A stretch of 64,000 nt of DNA from Fibrobacterota bacterium (lineage in GTDB: Bacteria > Fibrobacterota > Chitinivibrionia > Chitinivibrionales > Chitinispirillaceae): contig JAEWVR010000041.1 of assembly GCA_023459055.1 (NCBI GenBank), positions 1 through 64,000 of the forward strand. Reading direction: 5' to 3'. Positions 27,827-37,087 of this stretch are shown one piece after another (position 1 is the first letter of the stretch; every line of letters begins with the position of its first letter). A program made the position numbers and the translations under genes. The notes below the pieces were generated by a model. The model saw only the letters and a list, made by a program, of their open reading frames with translations. It did no database searches and was not told the origin of the DNA.

Positions 27827-28315
27827 ATGAAAAAATATTCAATTTTCGATATTACCACAGTAACAGTTTCAAAAGCAACCGAGGATGATATTCGCTCTAT
27901 TTTTTTCCTTCAAAAACGTGCGTTCGTTCAGGAAGCAGAAATAAACGGTGGCAATTACGGGATCTCCCCGATCAAACAAACGTTTACTGAATTAGTTCAG
28001 GAATTCTCCGATTACACGTACCTCAAGGCAGTTGTTAACAGTACAATAATCGGATCTGTCAGAGCAGTTCAAAAAGAAGATACATGCCTGATTGGCCGGT
28101 TAATGACTGAGCCTGTATTTCAGAATTTCGGGCTGGGAACCATACTAATGAACGCAATTGAAACTGCCTTCCCAAATGTCAAACGGTTTGAGCTGTTTAC
28201 CGGAGAAGCCAGCACTGGTAACGTACGATTTTATCTCAATAGGGGATACCGTATTTTTGACAAAAAGGAAGATGTCCCCGGAGTATGGTTAGTGATGTTT
28301 GAGAAATTGCGATAA
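27827..28315 (+). CDS. GNAT family N-acetyltransferase
   Basis: A 162-residue acyl-CoA transferase. The acetyl-CoA-binding motif A is LIGRLMTEPVFQNFGLGTILMNAIE (Q/RxxGxG variant FGLG), and the C-terminal strand-helix ELFTGEASTGNVRFYLNRGYRIF is typical of RimI-like enzymes with unknown substrate. ATG 27827 is preceded by CGGAG; the longer in-frame extension crosses the repeated RNA element and is not coding. The element immediately upstream may control it. It converges with the ykfB-like gene, 3 bp away. Confidence 0.88.
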   Translation: MKKYSIFDITTVTVSKATEDDIRSIFFLQKRAFVQEAEINGGNYGISPIKQTFTELVQEFSDYTYLKAVVNSTIIGSVRAVQKEDTCLIGRLMTEPVFQNFGLGTILMNAIETAFPNVKRFELFTGEASTGNVRFYLNRGYRIFDKKEDVPGVWLVMFEKLR

Positions 28316-28318
28316 GTT

Positions 28319-29347
28319 TCAATCACGAAAATCACTTTTTAAGGAAGCACCAGTCCCTGGAATCTGACGTGGAATAATTTTACCATCTGATAAAACCGAC
28401 CCTGTAAACGGATCATTTGCAACAAGTAAAGAACCGTCCAGATCTATCCAATCAGCCAGCGGTGACAAATGAGACGCAGCAGAAATTGCGCATGATGATT
28501 CTGTCATGCATCCAATCATTATTTTAAGTTCTTTTTGTTTTGCACTGTCAATCATTTTACGCGCGGTACTCAAACCGCCGCATTTCATTAATTTTATATT
28601 TATCCCATGAAACGCACCCTGTATACGATCTATATCATGAACCCCCTGAACCGATTCATCAGCGATAATTGGAAGTGGTGACCGTTCAAATAGCCAGACT
28701 GATTCGTCAAGTAGTCCGACAGGAAGCGGTTGTTCAACAAGAATAACATTTTTTTCTCTCAGCCATCCGATCATGTCAAGAGCGAAATATTTGTCATTCC
28801 ACCCCTGATTGACATCAACATACAATGGCTGCTCTGAAACATCACGGATTGCAGAAACAATCTCCTTATCATTTTTTGAACCAAGCTTTATTTTTAGCCT
28901 TGAAAACTTATGAGCATCAGCAGCCAGCTTACGTACAACATCAGGTTCGTCAATTGCTATTGTAAACGATGTCGGTGGGATAGTATTGATATCAAGATTC
29001 CATAGCGCATAGAGTGGCAGTCCAATTGTTTTTCCATACCAGTCCCATATCGCATTGTCAAATGAAGCTTTGGCAGCATAATCTCTATCAGTCAATGAAT
29101 GAACTGATTCAATTATAATTTCAGGATCAATGATATCATAATCCTGAGTTAAAGAAATCCGATTAATAAAATCAATAACACTGGACTGAGTTTCAGGATA
29201 ATAGGGAGGCAACGACGCCTCACCGTAACCAATAACTCCATTATGCTCTAATTCTACTATTACAATGTCCGTCGTTTTACGTGACGAATGTGATAATGTA
29301 AATGTATGCTTGAGTTCGAGCGTGTACGGGTAAGTTCTCAATTGCAT
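28319..29347 (-). CDS. ykfB: Dipeptide epimerase (L-Ala-D/L-Glu epimerase, enolase superfamily)
   Basis: A 342-residue enolase-superfamily enzyme of the muconate lactonising subgroup. Base Lys pair in RLKIKLG, metal ligands in YVDVNQGW, VEQPL and IIADES, and the second base Lys in NIKLMKCGG are all present. The C-terminal MTESS and DLDGSLL fit L-Ala-D/L-Glu epimerases, which convert murein-derived L-Ala-D-Glu to L-Ala-L-Glu. It lies 20 bp downstream of a YkfC-like NlpC/P60 peptidase, the same pairing as in the Bacillus ykf murein-recycling operon, which raises confidence in the substrate. Confidence 0.9.
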   Translation of the reverse strand: MQLRTYPYTLELKHTFTLSHSSRKTTDIVIVELEHNGVIGYGEASLPPYYPETQSSVIDFINRISLTQDYDIIDPEIIIESVHSLTDRDYAAKASFDNAIWDWYGKTIGLPLYALWNLDINTIPPTSFTIAIDEPDVVRKLAADAHKFSRLKIKLGSKNDKEIVSAIRDVSEQPLYVDVNQGWNDKYFALDMIGWLREKNVILVEQPLPVGLLDESVWLFERSPLPIIADESVQGVHDIDRIQGAFHGINIKLMKCGGLSTARKMIDSAKQKELKIMIGCMTESSCAISAASHLSPLADWIDLDGSLLVANDPFTGSVLSDGKIIPRQIPGTGASLKSDFRD

Positions 29348-29367
29348 AGTAAATTATTCCATATCGA

Positions 29368-30429
29368 TTATTTTATTATCCGTTTTACAAACTGTAACGA
29401 TTCACTTCTCCGTTTATCAAAGATGCTACTTGACGGATCAAGACTGCTCTTGTGAACATCACCGGATGCCTGCATATATATTTCGCCACCTAATGATAAG
29501 CCGACATGAGAAACGGGTATCGGATTCCCAGCTTTTTTTTCAACAGACCCATCCGCCCTGCGCCCGAAAAACAACAGATCTCCCGGTTGCAGTGAGCTGT
29601 ATGACCGGTCATAATCAACAGTTATTCCGGTTTTCGCCTGCTGATCTGCATCACGCGGAAGCTGATACCCATTCATGAGATATGCGAGTTTTGTAAACCC
29701 ACTGCAATCAAGGCCCCTTGAAGAACACCCACCCCAGACATAGGGGATTCCGATTAACCGTTTTGCTGCTGTTACAATATTTTCGGATGTAAGAAGATTT
29801 GCTTTTTTCCACTCTATCAACGACATTCCCGAATCAACTGATAGTAAACCTTTTCGGCAATCAGGGAATTCTACATTGTAAAACGATCCCTTCCGGCCAT
29901 TATTCAGCAGTACATTCCCCATGGAAACATCACAGACATACTCAGTGGTTGTTTCCGGATCAAACACAGCAGTATATAGTGCATGAACAAACAGAAGATT
30001 CTCAAAATTGCTCCATTGTTCAATTTTCTTTGTATCAGCTCTAACAACAGTTTCATTGACCCATCCAAGGTATCCGTCAGGCAATTGAACGAACAGCCAA
30101 TCATTATTCTCATCAATAATTTGTACGATTGTCCCTAAAAGTACCTGAGTGACTATTCCGGAAGAAAATGATGCTTCTTTGTAAAGATCTGCACAAATTA
30201 CACGGACGATGCCTTTTTCCAATTTTGCAGTATTTATGACTGTTATGGTTTCTGTAAATTGTCCATATAGAGATTGAATGAAAGCTAAAAACTGAACTTT
30301 TAGTATTTCATCCTGAATCATACCATCAAAATGAGGTATCTGACCCTTGTGTTCAGTAATTTTAAATACAGTAGTTCTTGTGTCGATAGAATATTTTTTG
30401 ATAAAAGTTATTACACAATTTTCTACCAT
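29368..30429 (-). CDS. ykfC: NlpC/P60 (C40) peptidase with SH3 domains, YkfC-like gamma-D-glutamyl endopeptidase
   Basis: A 353-residue cysteine peptidase. Two bacterial SH3-like domains occupy about 55-215 (VQIIDENNDWLFVQLPDGYLGWV is one). The C-terminal catalytic domain shows Cys in RGLDCSGFTKLAYL, His in PVSHVGLSLG, and PGDLLFF. No signal peptide is seen, consistent with a cytoplasmic enzyme that splits murein peptides after gamma-D-Glu following import. It precedes the epimerase gene in an apparent two-gene operon and lies 2.8 kb from a peptide importer on the other strand, a coherent recycling set. Confidence 0.9.
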   Translation of the reverse strand: MVENCVITFIKKYSIDTRTTVFKITEHKGQIPHFDGMIQDEILKVQFLAFIQSLYGQFTETITVINTAKLEKGIVRVICADLYKEASFSSGIVTQVLLGTIVQIIDENNDWLFVQLPDGYLGWVNETVVRADTKKIEQWSNFENLLFVHALYTAVFDPETTTEYVCDVSMGNVLLNNGRKGSFYNVEFPDCRKGLLSVDSGMSLIEWKKANLLTSENIVTAAKRLIGIPYVWGGCSSRGLDCSGFTKLAYLMNGYQLPRDADQQAKTGITVDYDRSYSSLQPGDLLFFGRRADGSVEKKAGNPIPVSHVGLSLGGEIYMQASGDVHKSSLDPSSSIFDKRRSESLQFVKRIIK

Positions 30430-30662
30430 AAATCTTAACCAGCTTAATAAAGATGTACACGATTTTTAATGTCTTTACTGTAATATAATCACTTCCCGGG
30501 TTTTACGGAAAAATCTTTTTAGTAGAATTTGAATGGGGGTTCCAGATTTGATTGGTAACAATGCTATTAATAGAGGGCAAATGTGCTTATTAATTTTAAT
30601 GTGGACAAATAATCAATTGTGGGCGATATGTAAATGATACGAGCGGATGATAATTCGTGAAA

Positions 30663-30694
30663 TGTACCGGGCGTATGATGATTCGCCCGGTACA
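30663..30694 (-). terminator. Hairpin after leuD
   Basis: A perfect 11-bp GC-rich stem (TGTACCGGGCG, 30663-30673 with 30684-30694) 7 bp past the leuD stop. The T-run is short, so it may be a weak terminator or a 3' stabiliser. Confidence 0.6.
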
Positions 30695-30700
30695 AATACA

Positions 30701-31228
30701 TTAATAACGTGAATCAGCGAATTCGACCCATCCGCCGGCACTCACCAGCGCATTATCAAATTCTGATACTGTAAATGCATACTCCTTTTTTACACCACTT
30801 GTTGTAAAGACAAGTTTTTTGTTTACAATATCAATATCACAGCTTACTTCACCTTTATATGCAAGAGTGAAAATGTCAGCAATCGTGTCCTTTGAAAGTT
30901 CAATTGCAAGCATTCCGCCATTGAACATATTCTGACGAAAAATACGGGCATAGTTTTCTGCAATCACCGCAGTAATTTCGTTTACTTCAAGAGCCCATGG
31001 CGCATGTTCACGTGATGAACCACAGCCGAAATTTGCACGTGTTACAATCACCCTGCAATGTCCCCGCCACTTTCCTTTAGGATCAAATCCTGCCAGATTA
31101 AGATCCTCAAGGCAATATGGTTTCAATGCTTCCTTTTTTACTTCTGTCAAATATTTTGCCGGAATGATTTCATCAGTATTGATATCTGACCTGTCAAGAA
31201 ACAGTACCGGACCACCAAATGTTTTCAT
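30701..31228 (-). CDS. leuD: 3-isopropylmalate dehydratase small subunit
   Basis: A 175-residue swivel-domain subunit of the aconitase superfamily. Motifs DINTDEIIPAKYL, TRANFGCGSSREHAPWAL and ARIFRQNMFNGGML are typical. With LeuC it isomerises 2- to 3-isopropylmalate in leucine synthesis. It follows leuC by 13 bp. The size and sequence type also suit archaeal-style homoaconitase/citraconase relatives, so citramalate-pathway or related dehydratase activity cannot be excluded; no leuA or leuB lies in the window. Confidence 0.9.
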   Translation of the reverse strand: MKTFGGPVLFLDRSDINTDEIIPAKYLTEVKKEALKPYCLEDLNLAGFDPKGKWRGHCRVIVTRANFGCGSSREHAPWALEVNEITAVIAENYARIFRQNMFNGGMLAIELSKDTIADIFTLAYKGEVSCDIDIVNKKLVFTTSGVKKEYAFTVSEFDNALVSAGGWVEFADSRY

Positions 31229-31241
31229 TGTTTTTATCTCC

Positions 31242-32534
31242 TTATTTCCTGAGGTACTCGCGTGGATCTGTTAAAAACCCTGTGATTCCACTTGCTGCTG
31301 CTGCTGCAGGACTTGCAAGATGAACCATACCGCCTTTACCCATGCGGCCATTGAAATTCCTGTTGGTTGTCGCAACTGCAACTTCACCTTCAGCAAGAAC
31401 ACCATTTGACATTCCGAGACACGCGCCGCATGTCGGATTTGACACACAATACCCTGCATCAAGAAATGTCTTGATAAGCCCCTCTTCGAGTGCCATATTG
31501 TAAATTTTTGGTGTTGCTGGACTTACAATGCCGCGCACACCTTTTGCAAGCTTCGTCCCCTTTACAACTGATGCTGCAATGCGAAGGTCCGAAATGCGCC
31601 CATTGGTACAGCTTCCAATATACACCTGATTAATTTTCGTCGTGCTGACCTCTTTAAGTCTTTTCACCTGATCAGGTTTGAAACCAATTGTAGTCACCGG
31701 CTCAAGTTCGCTTACATCAACGTTCAATGTCTTTGCATATGATGCATCAGGGTCAGAATGCCACTTTTTAAAATCCTCAACTGCTGCATTCATATCATTC
31801 TTATACTGCTCTGCAATAAACGGCCAGAGATATTCTGCAGTTACACGATCCGGCATGCATTGCCCCGATGTCCCACCGGCCTCAATTGCCATATTGCAAA
31901 GTGTCATGCGTTCTTCCATTGTCATAGTATCAACAACAGGACCCCTGAACTCGATAACATGGTCAGTTGCACCATTCATGGTCAATTGACGAATAATCTC
32001 AAGCATTATATCTTTTGCATATACACCAAAAGGAACTTTACCGGTAATATTGACAAGAATGCTTTTTGGCTGACGAAATGCGCAAACACCTTTAAGAATA
32101 CCGACTTCAAGATCCGTTGTACCGACACCCGCTGCGAATGCACCAAACGCACCGTGTGTACAGGTATGGCTATCACCCATTATAACAGTATATCCCGGAC
32201 GGATAAATCCTTTTTCAGGAAATATCGCATGGCATACACCATTCTGTCCGATATCAAAAAAATCCTTGATATTGTGGCGATCCGCCCATTCACGCATGAT
32301 CTTTCCCTGCATTGCACTCTGAGAATCTTTTGCAGGTGTTACATGGTCAATCACTGCTTTTATCTTTGATGCATCAAAAACGCGATCCTTTTTGCGCCAG
32401 ACAAGATCTGCGATCGCGATCGGTGTTGTTATCTCATGACACATTACAACATCAAGTGATAACACATGTGTGCCTGTAAACGGCTCATCAACCTTATGGG
32501 CCGCGAATATTTTTTCCGTAATCGTTTTACCCAT
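31242..32534 (-). CDS. leuC: 3-isopropylmalate dehydratase large subunit
   Basis: A 430-residue aconitase-superfamily subunit holding the [4Fe-4S] cluster. Cluster Cys lie in IGSCTNGRISDL and in NPTCGACLG. Other motifs are MGDSHTCTHGAFGAFAAGVGTTD and the C-terminal ATTNRNFNGRMG. The short length is that of the HACN/LeuC2 group. It is the middle gene of an operon: HTH-cupin regulator, leuC, leuD. The family can also act on related substrates (homoaconitate, dimethylmalate), so the leucine role is the most likely but not proven. Confidence 0.92.
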   Translation of the reverse strand: MGKTITEKIFAAHKVDEPFTGTHVLSLDVVMCHEITTPIAIADLVWRKKDRVFDASKIKAVIDHVTPAKDSQSAMQGKIMREWADRHNIKDFFDIGQNGVCHAIFPEKGFIRPGYTVIMGDSHTCTHGAFGAFAAGVGTTDLEVGILKGVCAFRQPKSILVNITGKVPFGVYAKDIMLEIIRQLTMNGATDHVIEFRGPVVDTMTMEERMTLCNMAIEAGGTSGQCMPDRVTAEYLWPFIAEQYKNDMNAAVEDFKKWHSDPDASYAKTLNVDVSELEPVTTIGFKPDQVKRLKEVSTTKINQVYIGSCTNGRISDLRIAASVVKGTKLAKGVRGIVSPATPKIYNMALEEGLIKTFLDAGYCVSNPTCGACLGMSNGVLAEGEVAVATTNRNFNGRMGKGGMVHLASPAAAAASGITGFLTDPREYLRK

Positions 32535-32573
32535 ATCTATCCTTTCGTTTATTGTTTTCCTGAATTATACCTA

Positions 32574-33194
32574 TTATAACGATGAATCCGGCCGCTCCGG
32601 ATCTGCATTGCCTAAATAGTCAACATGTGGCGGTGAAATACTCCAAACCGCCCTGAATAGCTCTTTCCCGTTGTTATACAACTGATGCGGCCTGTTGGAG
32701 TTAAACCAGATGCTGTCACCATCCTTTACAGAATACACTGCATTGTCAACAGTCAGCTCTGCACATCCCTGTAACACAAATCCCATCTCGACACCATCAT
32801 GACCATCACTGCTCAGCGCTGTTTTACACCCCGGCAGTACATCCAGCAAAAACATCTCGGCCTGATAAGTACCATGATTACTTGTCATAAGCTGCTCATA
32901 CCGTATCCCGCCAACTTCAGTTTTCAACCGCTCACTACTATTATGAATCCTGACCGGCTTATCTCCGGTAACCAGCTTAAAAAGCTCGGACGGCTCCATA
33001 CCTACCGCTGCACAAACTGCAATAAGTGTTTCTATCGACGCAGAAACCTGCCCCCGCTCGATCTGGCTGAGCATACTGACCGAGATCCCGGCATCCGTAG
33101 CGACATCACCCTGATTCTTACCGGTTTTTTCCCGAAAAACCTTAAGAATACGCCCGATCTTTGGTACTATTTGTTTAAGTGTTACTGTATCCAT
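32574..33194 (-). CDS. XRE-family regulator with C-terminal cupin domain
   Basis: A 206-residue repressor-type protein. Residues ~15-70 form a lambda-like helix-turn-helix (FREKTGKNQGDVATDAGISVSMLSQIERG), and ~105-195 a cupin (EMGFVLQGCAELTVDNAVYSVKDGDSIWFNSNRPHQL) that would sense a small effector. It starts 39 bp before leuC on the same strand and probably regulates the leuCD operon and itself. No clear operator palindrome is seen in the 142-bp upstream region. Confidence 0.9.
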   Translation of the reverse strand: MDTVTLKQIVPKIGRILKVFREKTGKNQGDVATDAGISVSMLSQIERGQVSASIETLIAVCAAVGMEPSELFKLVTGDKPVRIHNSSERLKTEVGGIRYEQLMTSNHGTYQAEMFLLDVLPGCKTALSSDGHDGVEMGFVLQGCAELTVDNAVYSVKDGDSIWFNSNRPHQLYNNGKELFRAVWSISPPHVDYLGNADPERPDSSL

Positions 33195-33336
33195 TACAGT
33201 AATAATAAAACATTACGGGCAAAAATGCAAGTTTTTTATCTACTGTGTATAACTTTTTTACAATTAGTTATCTAAGCATGGTCATTTACTCAGGGTAGGG
33301 CCGTATTTATATTATGTATAAAAGAAGGTATCAGTT

Positions 33337-34278
33337 ATGGAAAGAACTATGGATAATATTTATAACAGTGATGAAGCGCATCTTGGTGATCTTGAGGATA
33401 CAAATCTCAACCTGGAAGATATTGATAATTTAAAAAATCTCACCACGCGTAAACTTATTGAAATTGTTAGCGGTGATCTGGTTGAACATATCAAGGATGA
33501 CGAAATCTTACTTGATACAATAGGAAAAAAGCCGGGTACCTATTATCGGGATCTTATTTTCGCCCTGATACAGATCCGCCTTCCCGAAGATGAAGCCAAA
33601 CGGGACTGGAAAGAAATTCTTAAGCACAAATACCTTATCAGCGAAAAACTGGGACGAAATGTTGGTATTCATGTAGCAACGCTTGACTATTATACAAATA
33701 TTAAAAAGCGTATTATCAATCCAAAAATTATTGATGCCAATGATTATGTTGATACGGCGAGCCGTGCAATTATTGATGATTTGACAAAAGCGTATAATCG
33801 TCACTTTTTCGATGATGAATTCCGGAAATTGTTTCTTCAGGCGCGTACATCGGGAAAAGTATTCTCTCTGATAATGCTCGATCTTGATCATTTCAAAATT
33901 TACAATGACCTTAATGGTCACATTCAGGGTGACATTGCTTTAATTGAGACTGTTCGCATTCTTCACGCGGTATGCAGCCAGGATGATACTGTCAGCAGAT
34001 ATGGTGGTGAGGAATTTACTATTCTGTTGCCATCACAGCCACTGAATCTTGCAATAAAAACTGCTGAGAATATCCGACAGGCAATTTTCGACTATCGTTT
34101 TGTCAATGAGCAGTCACTTCCGAGTGGTCGACTCAGTGCATCTCTGGGAGTAACATCCTACAGAGACGATATGGATTCTCCTCAAAACATGCTTGAGGAA
34201 GCAGATGTTGCACTTTACAGAGCAAAAAACAGCGGACGTAATCGTATCAAAGCATTTCTGAGCGATCCTGCACTATGA
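33337..34278 (+). CDS. Diguanylate cyclase (GGDEF domain)
   Basis: A 313-residue soluble enzyme making cyclic di-GMP. The N-terminal ~145 residues show no membrane segment and no named sensor domain that I recognise. The GGDEF domain (about 147-308) has DLTKAYNRHFF, MLDLDHFKIYND and the active-site RYGGEEFTILL (GGEEF), with no RxxD inhibitory site directly upstream. It overlaps aroE by ATGA, an unusual coupling of signalling and aromatic synthesis that may be only transcriptional convenience. GAAGG precedes the ATG. Confidence 0.92.
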   Translation: MERTMDNIYNSDEAHLGDLEDTNLNLEDIDNLKNLTTRKLIEIVSGDLVEHIKDDEILLDTIGKKPGTYYRDLIFALIQIRLPEDEAKRDWKEILKHKYLISEKLGRNVGIHVATLDYYTNIKKRIINPKIIDANDYVDTASRAIIDDLTKAYNRHFFDDEFRKLFLQARTSGKVFSLIMLDLDHFKIYNDLNGHIQGDIALIETVRILHAVCSQDDTVSRYGGEEFTILLPSQPLNLAIKTAENIRQAIFDYRFVNEQSLPSGRLSASLGVTSYRDDMDSPQNMLEEADVALYRAKNSGRNRIKAFLSDPAL

Positions 34279-35150
34279 ACACAAACACACAACAAATAAA
34301 AGGTAACACAGGGCTTCTTTGTATTATCGGAAGTCCTGTCAGCCAGTCCAAATCACCAGTGCTTCATAACCTTCTTATTCAAAAACTTGGTCTTAATCTT
34401 GTGTATATTCCTGTACATGTACCACCACAATCATTACATTCGATGATCTACACTATCCGTACCTGTGGCTTTACAGGTGGAAATGTTACTATTCCTCATA
34501 AAGAACATGTGATCAACTATTGTGACCACATCAGCGATCTGTCAAAAAAAACCGGCACGGTAAATACCCTTTATGTTAAAAATGGTGTTCTTAATGGTAC
34601 AACTACTGATTATGCCGGGTTTAAACGTGGTTTACAACTAATTAATGCAGAACTTGCCGGGAGTAAAGTAGTAATTCTTGGCAATGGCGGTACAGCACGA
34701 ACAATCGCAACAGCTTTGACACTTGAAAGCAATGTCAGCTCCATTGCAATTGCCGCTCGCAATGGCGAAAAGGCAAAAACACTTGCTGAAACTATTAAAT
34801 TGTCAACAGGACAGAGTATTATATCCTGTTCTTTTGCAGATCCGCTCTTTAAAGAGGTGATGCAGGAGTGTACACTGCTTGTTAACACGACCAGTGCCGG
34901 TATGCATCCGGATACCGGAACAACCCCGATTGATATATCCTTGTTTAAAAAACACATGAAAGTTATCGATGTAATCTATAATCCACCAAAGACACGATTT
35001 CTTGCTGAGGCGGAAAGTAAAGGGTGTGCAATACTCAACGGTTTACCGATGCTTTTTTATCAGGCATTGGAATCATTTAAACTCTGGACTGGTATCGAAA
35101 TTACAAATGACATACTGACACTTGACGAATTCAGGAAACTGGTTGAGTAG
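34275..35150 (+). CDS. aroE: Shikimate dehydrogenase
   Basis: A 291-residue NADP-dependent reductase of 3-dehydroshikimate. Substrate-binding GSPVSQSKSPVLHN and GGNVTIPHKE (catalytic Lys), then TTDYAGFKRGL, NADP-binding ILGNGGTARTIATAL and the C-terminal LPMLFYQALESFKLWTG are intact. It is coupled to the diguanylate cyclase gene and followed 105 bp later by aroA. Confidence 0.94.
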   Translation: MNTNTQQIKGNTGLLCIIGSPVSQSKSPVLHNLLIQKLGLNLVYIPVHVPPQSLHSMIYTIRTCGFTGGNVTIPHKEHVINYCDHISDLSKKTGTVNTLYVKNGVLNGTTTDYAGFKRGLQLINAELAGSKVVILGNGGTARTIATALTLESNVSSIAIAARNGEKAKTLAETIKLSTGQSIISCSFADPLFKEVMQECTLLVNTTSAGMHPDTGTTPIDISLFKKHMKVIDVIYNPPKTRFLAEAESKGCAILNGLPMLFYQALESFKLWTGIEITNDILTLDEFRKLVE

Positions 35151-35254
35151 CCGCCATAATCGTCAGTCTGATTTTATTTAATAAATTACATACAGACACT
35201 AACTGGAAAATTTTTTTTATTTGCTTACATAATTGAAAGGTTTATTGACACGCT

Positions 35255-36538
35255 ATGAAATGGATCGTAAAACCATCAACGCTTTCCGGCACAATATCCA
35301 TTCCTCCGTCAAAGTCGCACACCATTCGCGCGCTTTTAATCGCAACGCTTGCTGATGGAGAATCAGTAATCAGAAGACCTTTACTTAAAGGTGATGGTGC
35401 ATCAGCAATTGGAGCGGCAAAAAGTCTTGGGGCAATCATTGATTTCAATGGTGATATTCTTAAAGTAAAAGGTGTGGGTGGCAATTTCAACAGCGGTGAT
35501 GAATTTTTTGATATGGGTAACAGCGGTACCGGAACAAATCTGTTTTCATCAGCAGCAGCGCTCGGAAGTAAATTCCGCCGCTTTGATGGCGACAATTCAC
35601 TTCGGTCAAGACCGTTCCGTCCAGTACTCCAGGCACTAAAAGGGCTCGGCGTTTCCTATACACTTGAGGGTGATCCGAAAGATTTGCCATTTACTATTCA
35701 GGGACCGATCAAAGGCGGTACGACCACCGTAGATGGCATTTCGTCGCAGTTTGTATCAAGCCTGCTCCTGTCCTGTCCACTTATCAAAACAGGAGACACC
35801 ACATTTACAGTATACAACATCCATGAGCAACCCTATATCGAAATGACCATCTGGTGGTTGAAAAAACAGGGCATTAAATTTGAATACACAAGCGATTACT
35901 CACGCTTTCATATTTACGGAAACCAGTCATACAAACCATTTGATATGGAAATTCCCGGTGATTTTTCATCTGCGACGTTTTCTGCAGCAGCTGCTGCACT
36001 ATGTGGCAAAGAGGTAACACTAAAGGGTATTGATTTCACTGATCCGCAGGGTGATAAGGGTGTTTTTGATGTCATTAAACATGCTGGTGCATATGTCAAC
36101 ATTACTCAAAACAATACGATAATTAAAGGTGATTGTAAACTTATTGGAAAAGAGATAGATCTGAATGCAATGCCTGATGCACTCCCTGCATTATCAGTAC
36201 TCGCGTGTGCATCAGAAGGAACTACATCAATTGTAAATGTCGCACAGGCACGCATTAAGGAAACTGACCGTATCACAGTTATGCGGAAAGAGCTTTGTAA
36301 AATGGGAGCAGATATCACCGAACGTCCTGATGGACTTGTTATCAGGCAAAGCAGCCTTCATGGCGCTGTGGTACATGGTCATGATGATCACCGGGTGGTC
36401 ATGTCACTTGCTCTTGCGGGAATGATTGCTAAAGGGGAAACCGTTATCGAGACTGCTGAGGCTGCGGATGTTACGTATCCTACGTTTGTAGAGGATTTCA
36501 GGAAACTCGGAGCGAATATTGAGGTTGTTACGGATTGA
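35255..36538 (+). CDS. aroA: 3-phosphoshikimate 1-carboxyvinyltransferase (EPSP synthase)
   Basis: A 427-residue enzyme of the shikimate pathway. PSKSHTIRALL (substrate Lys/Ser/Arg), DMGNSGTGTNLF, DGISSQFVSSLLLSCPL, the Asp/Glu motif KETDRITVM and the C-terminal HGHDDHRVVMSLAL are present. The phosphoenolpyruvate loop reads NSGTGTNLF instead of the more common N(A/S)GTxMR, a variant seen in some divergent lineages. Position after aroE and ahead of aroB supports the assignment. Confidence 0.93.
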   Translation: MKWIVKPSTLSGTISIPPSKSHTIRALLIATLADGESVIRRPLLKGDGASAIGAAKSLGAIIDFNGDILKVKGVGGNFNSGDEFFDMGNSGTGTNLFSSAAALGSKFRRFDGDNSLRSRPFRPVLQALKGLGVSYTLEGDPKDLPFTIQGPIKGGTTTVDGISSQFVSSLLLSCPLIKTGDTTFTVYNIHEQPYIEMTIWWLKKQGIKFEYTSDYSRFHIYGNQSYKPFDMEIPGDFSSATFSAAAAALCGKEVTLKGIDFTDPQGDKGVFDVIKHAGAYVNITQNNTIIKGDCKLIGKEIDLNAMPDALPALSVLACASEGTTSIVNVAQARIKETDRITVMRKELCKMGADITERPDGLVIRQSSLHGAVVHGHDDHRVVMSLALAGMIAKGETVIETAEAADVTYPTFVEDFRKLGANIEVVTD

Positions 36539-36542
36539 TAAT

Positions 36543-36569
36543 AGTGACAGGTGACAAGTAACGAGTGAC
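36543..36569. repeat. TGAC-rich spacer repeat
   Basis: GTGAC-type words repeat four times (AGTGACAGGTGAC then ACGAGTGAC). The reverse complement of a closely matching unit lies at 57973-58004. Confidence 0.4.
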
Positions 36570-36697
36570 TGGCAGCATTAACAATGATTCAAGCACCTTG
36601 AAGAAATCTTTTTTGCCCTGATCTGGTTACTTTAAACCATGGTATCTTGAAGTGATACAACGGTTAAATTGCACACACATGCAGAAAGGAAATTACC

Positions 36698-37087
36698 ATG
36701 TTTTGCCCCAACTGTAAAAGCGAATTCAGAGATGGATTTACACATTGCAAAAAGTGCAACAAGGATTTGGTTGACAAATTAGATCCACTTCCTGAAGAAA
36801 AACCTGAAAAAAAGCCTGTTGAATATGAGTATGCCGAAATGGTTTCCATTGCCGAAACATCGGAGCTTTACGACATAGCTCTTGCCAGAGGTGTTTTGGA
36901 AAGCGCTAATATCCGGTTTAATATTACCAATGAATTTACTCAAAACCTGGTTGCGGCAAGTGGATTTGGAAATCCAATTACAGCATCCAAAATAATGGTT
37001 GAGAAAGGGAAAGAGGAGGAAGCCAGATTGATTTTAGAGAATATATTTACAGATACCGCATCAAAGAATGAAAATGGTGGTGATTAG
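36698..37087 (+). CDS. Zinc-ribbon protein with DUF2007-like domain
   Basis: A 129-residue protein. An N-terminal zinc ribbon CPNC...CKKC (Cys at 3, 6, 17 and 20) is followed by an acidic/Pro linker and a C-terminal domain (about 48-115) of DUF2007 type: LYDIALARGVLESANIRFNITNE, then MVEKGKEEEARLIL. DUF2007 resembles PII-like small regulatory folds but has no proven role. GAAAGG precedes the ATG. It is a single gene between aroA and the porin. Confidence 0.75.
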   Translation: MFCPNCKSEFRDGFTHCKKCNKDLVDKLDPLPEEKPEKKPVEYEYAEMVSIAETSELYDIALARGVLESANIRFNITNEFTQNLVAASGFGNPITASKIMVEKGKEEEARLILENIFTDTASKNENGGD

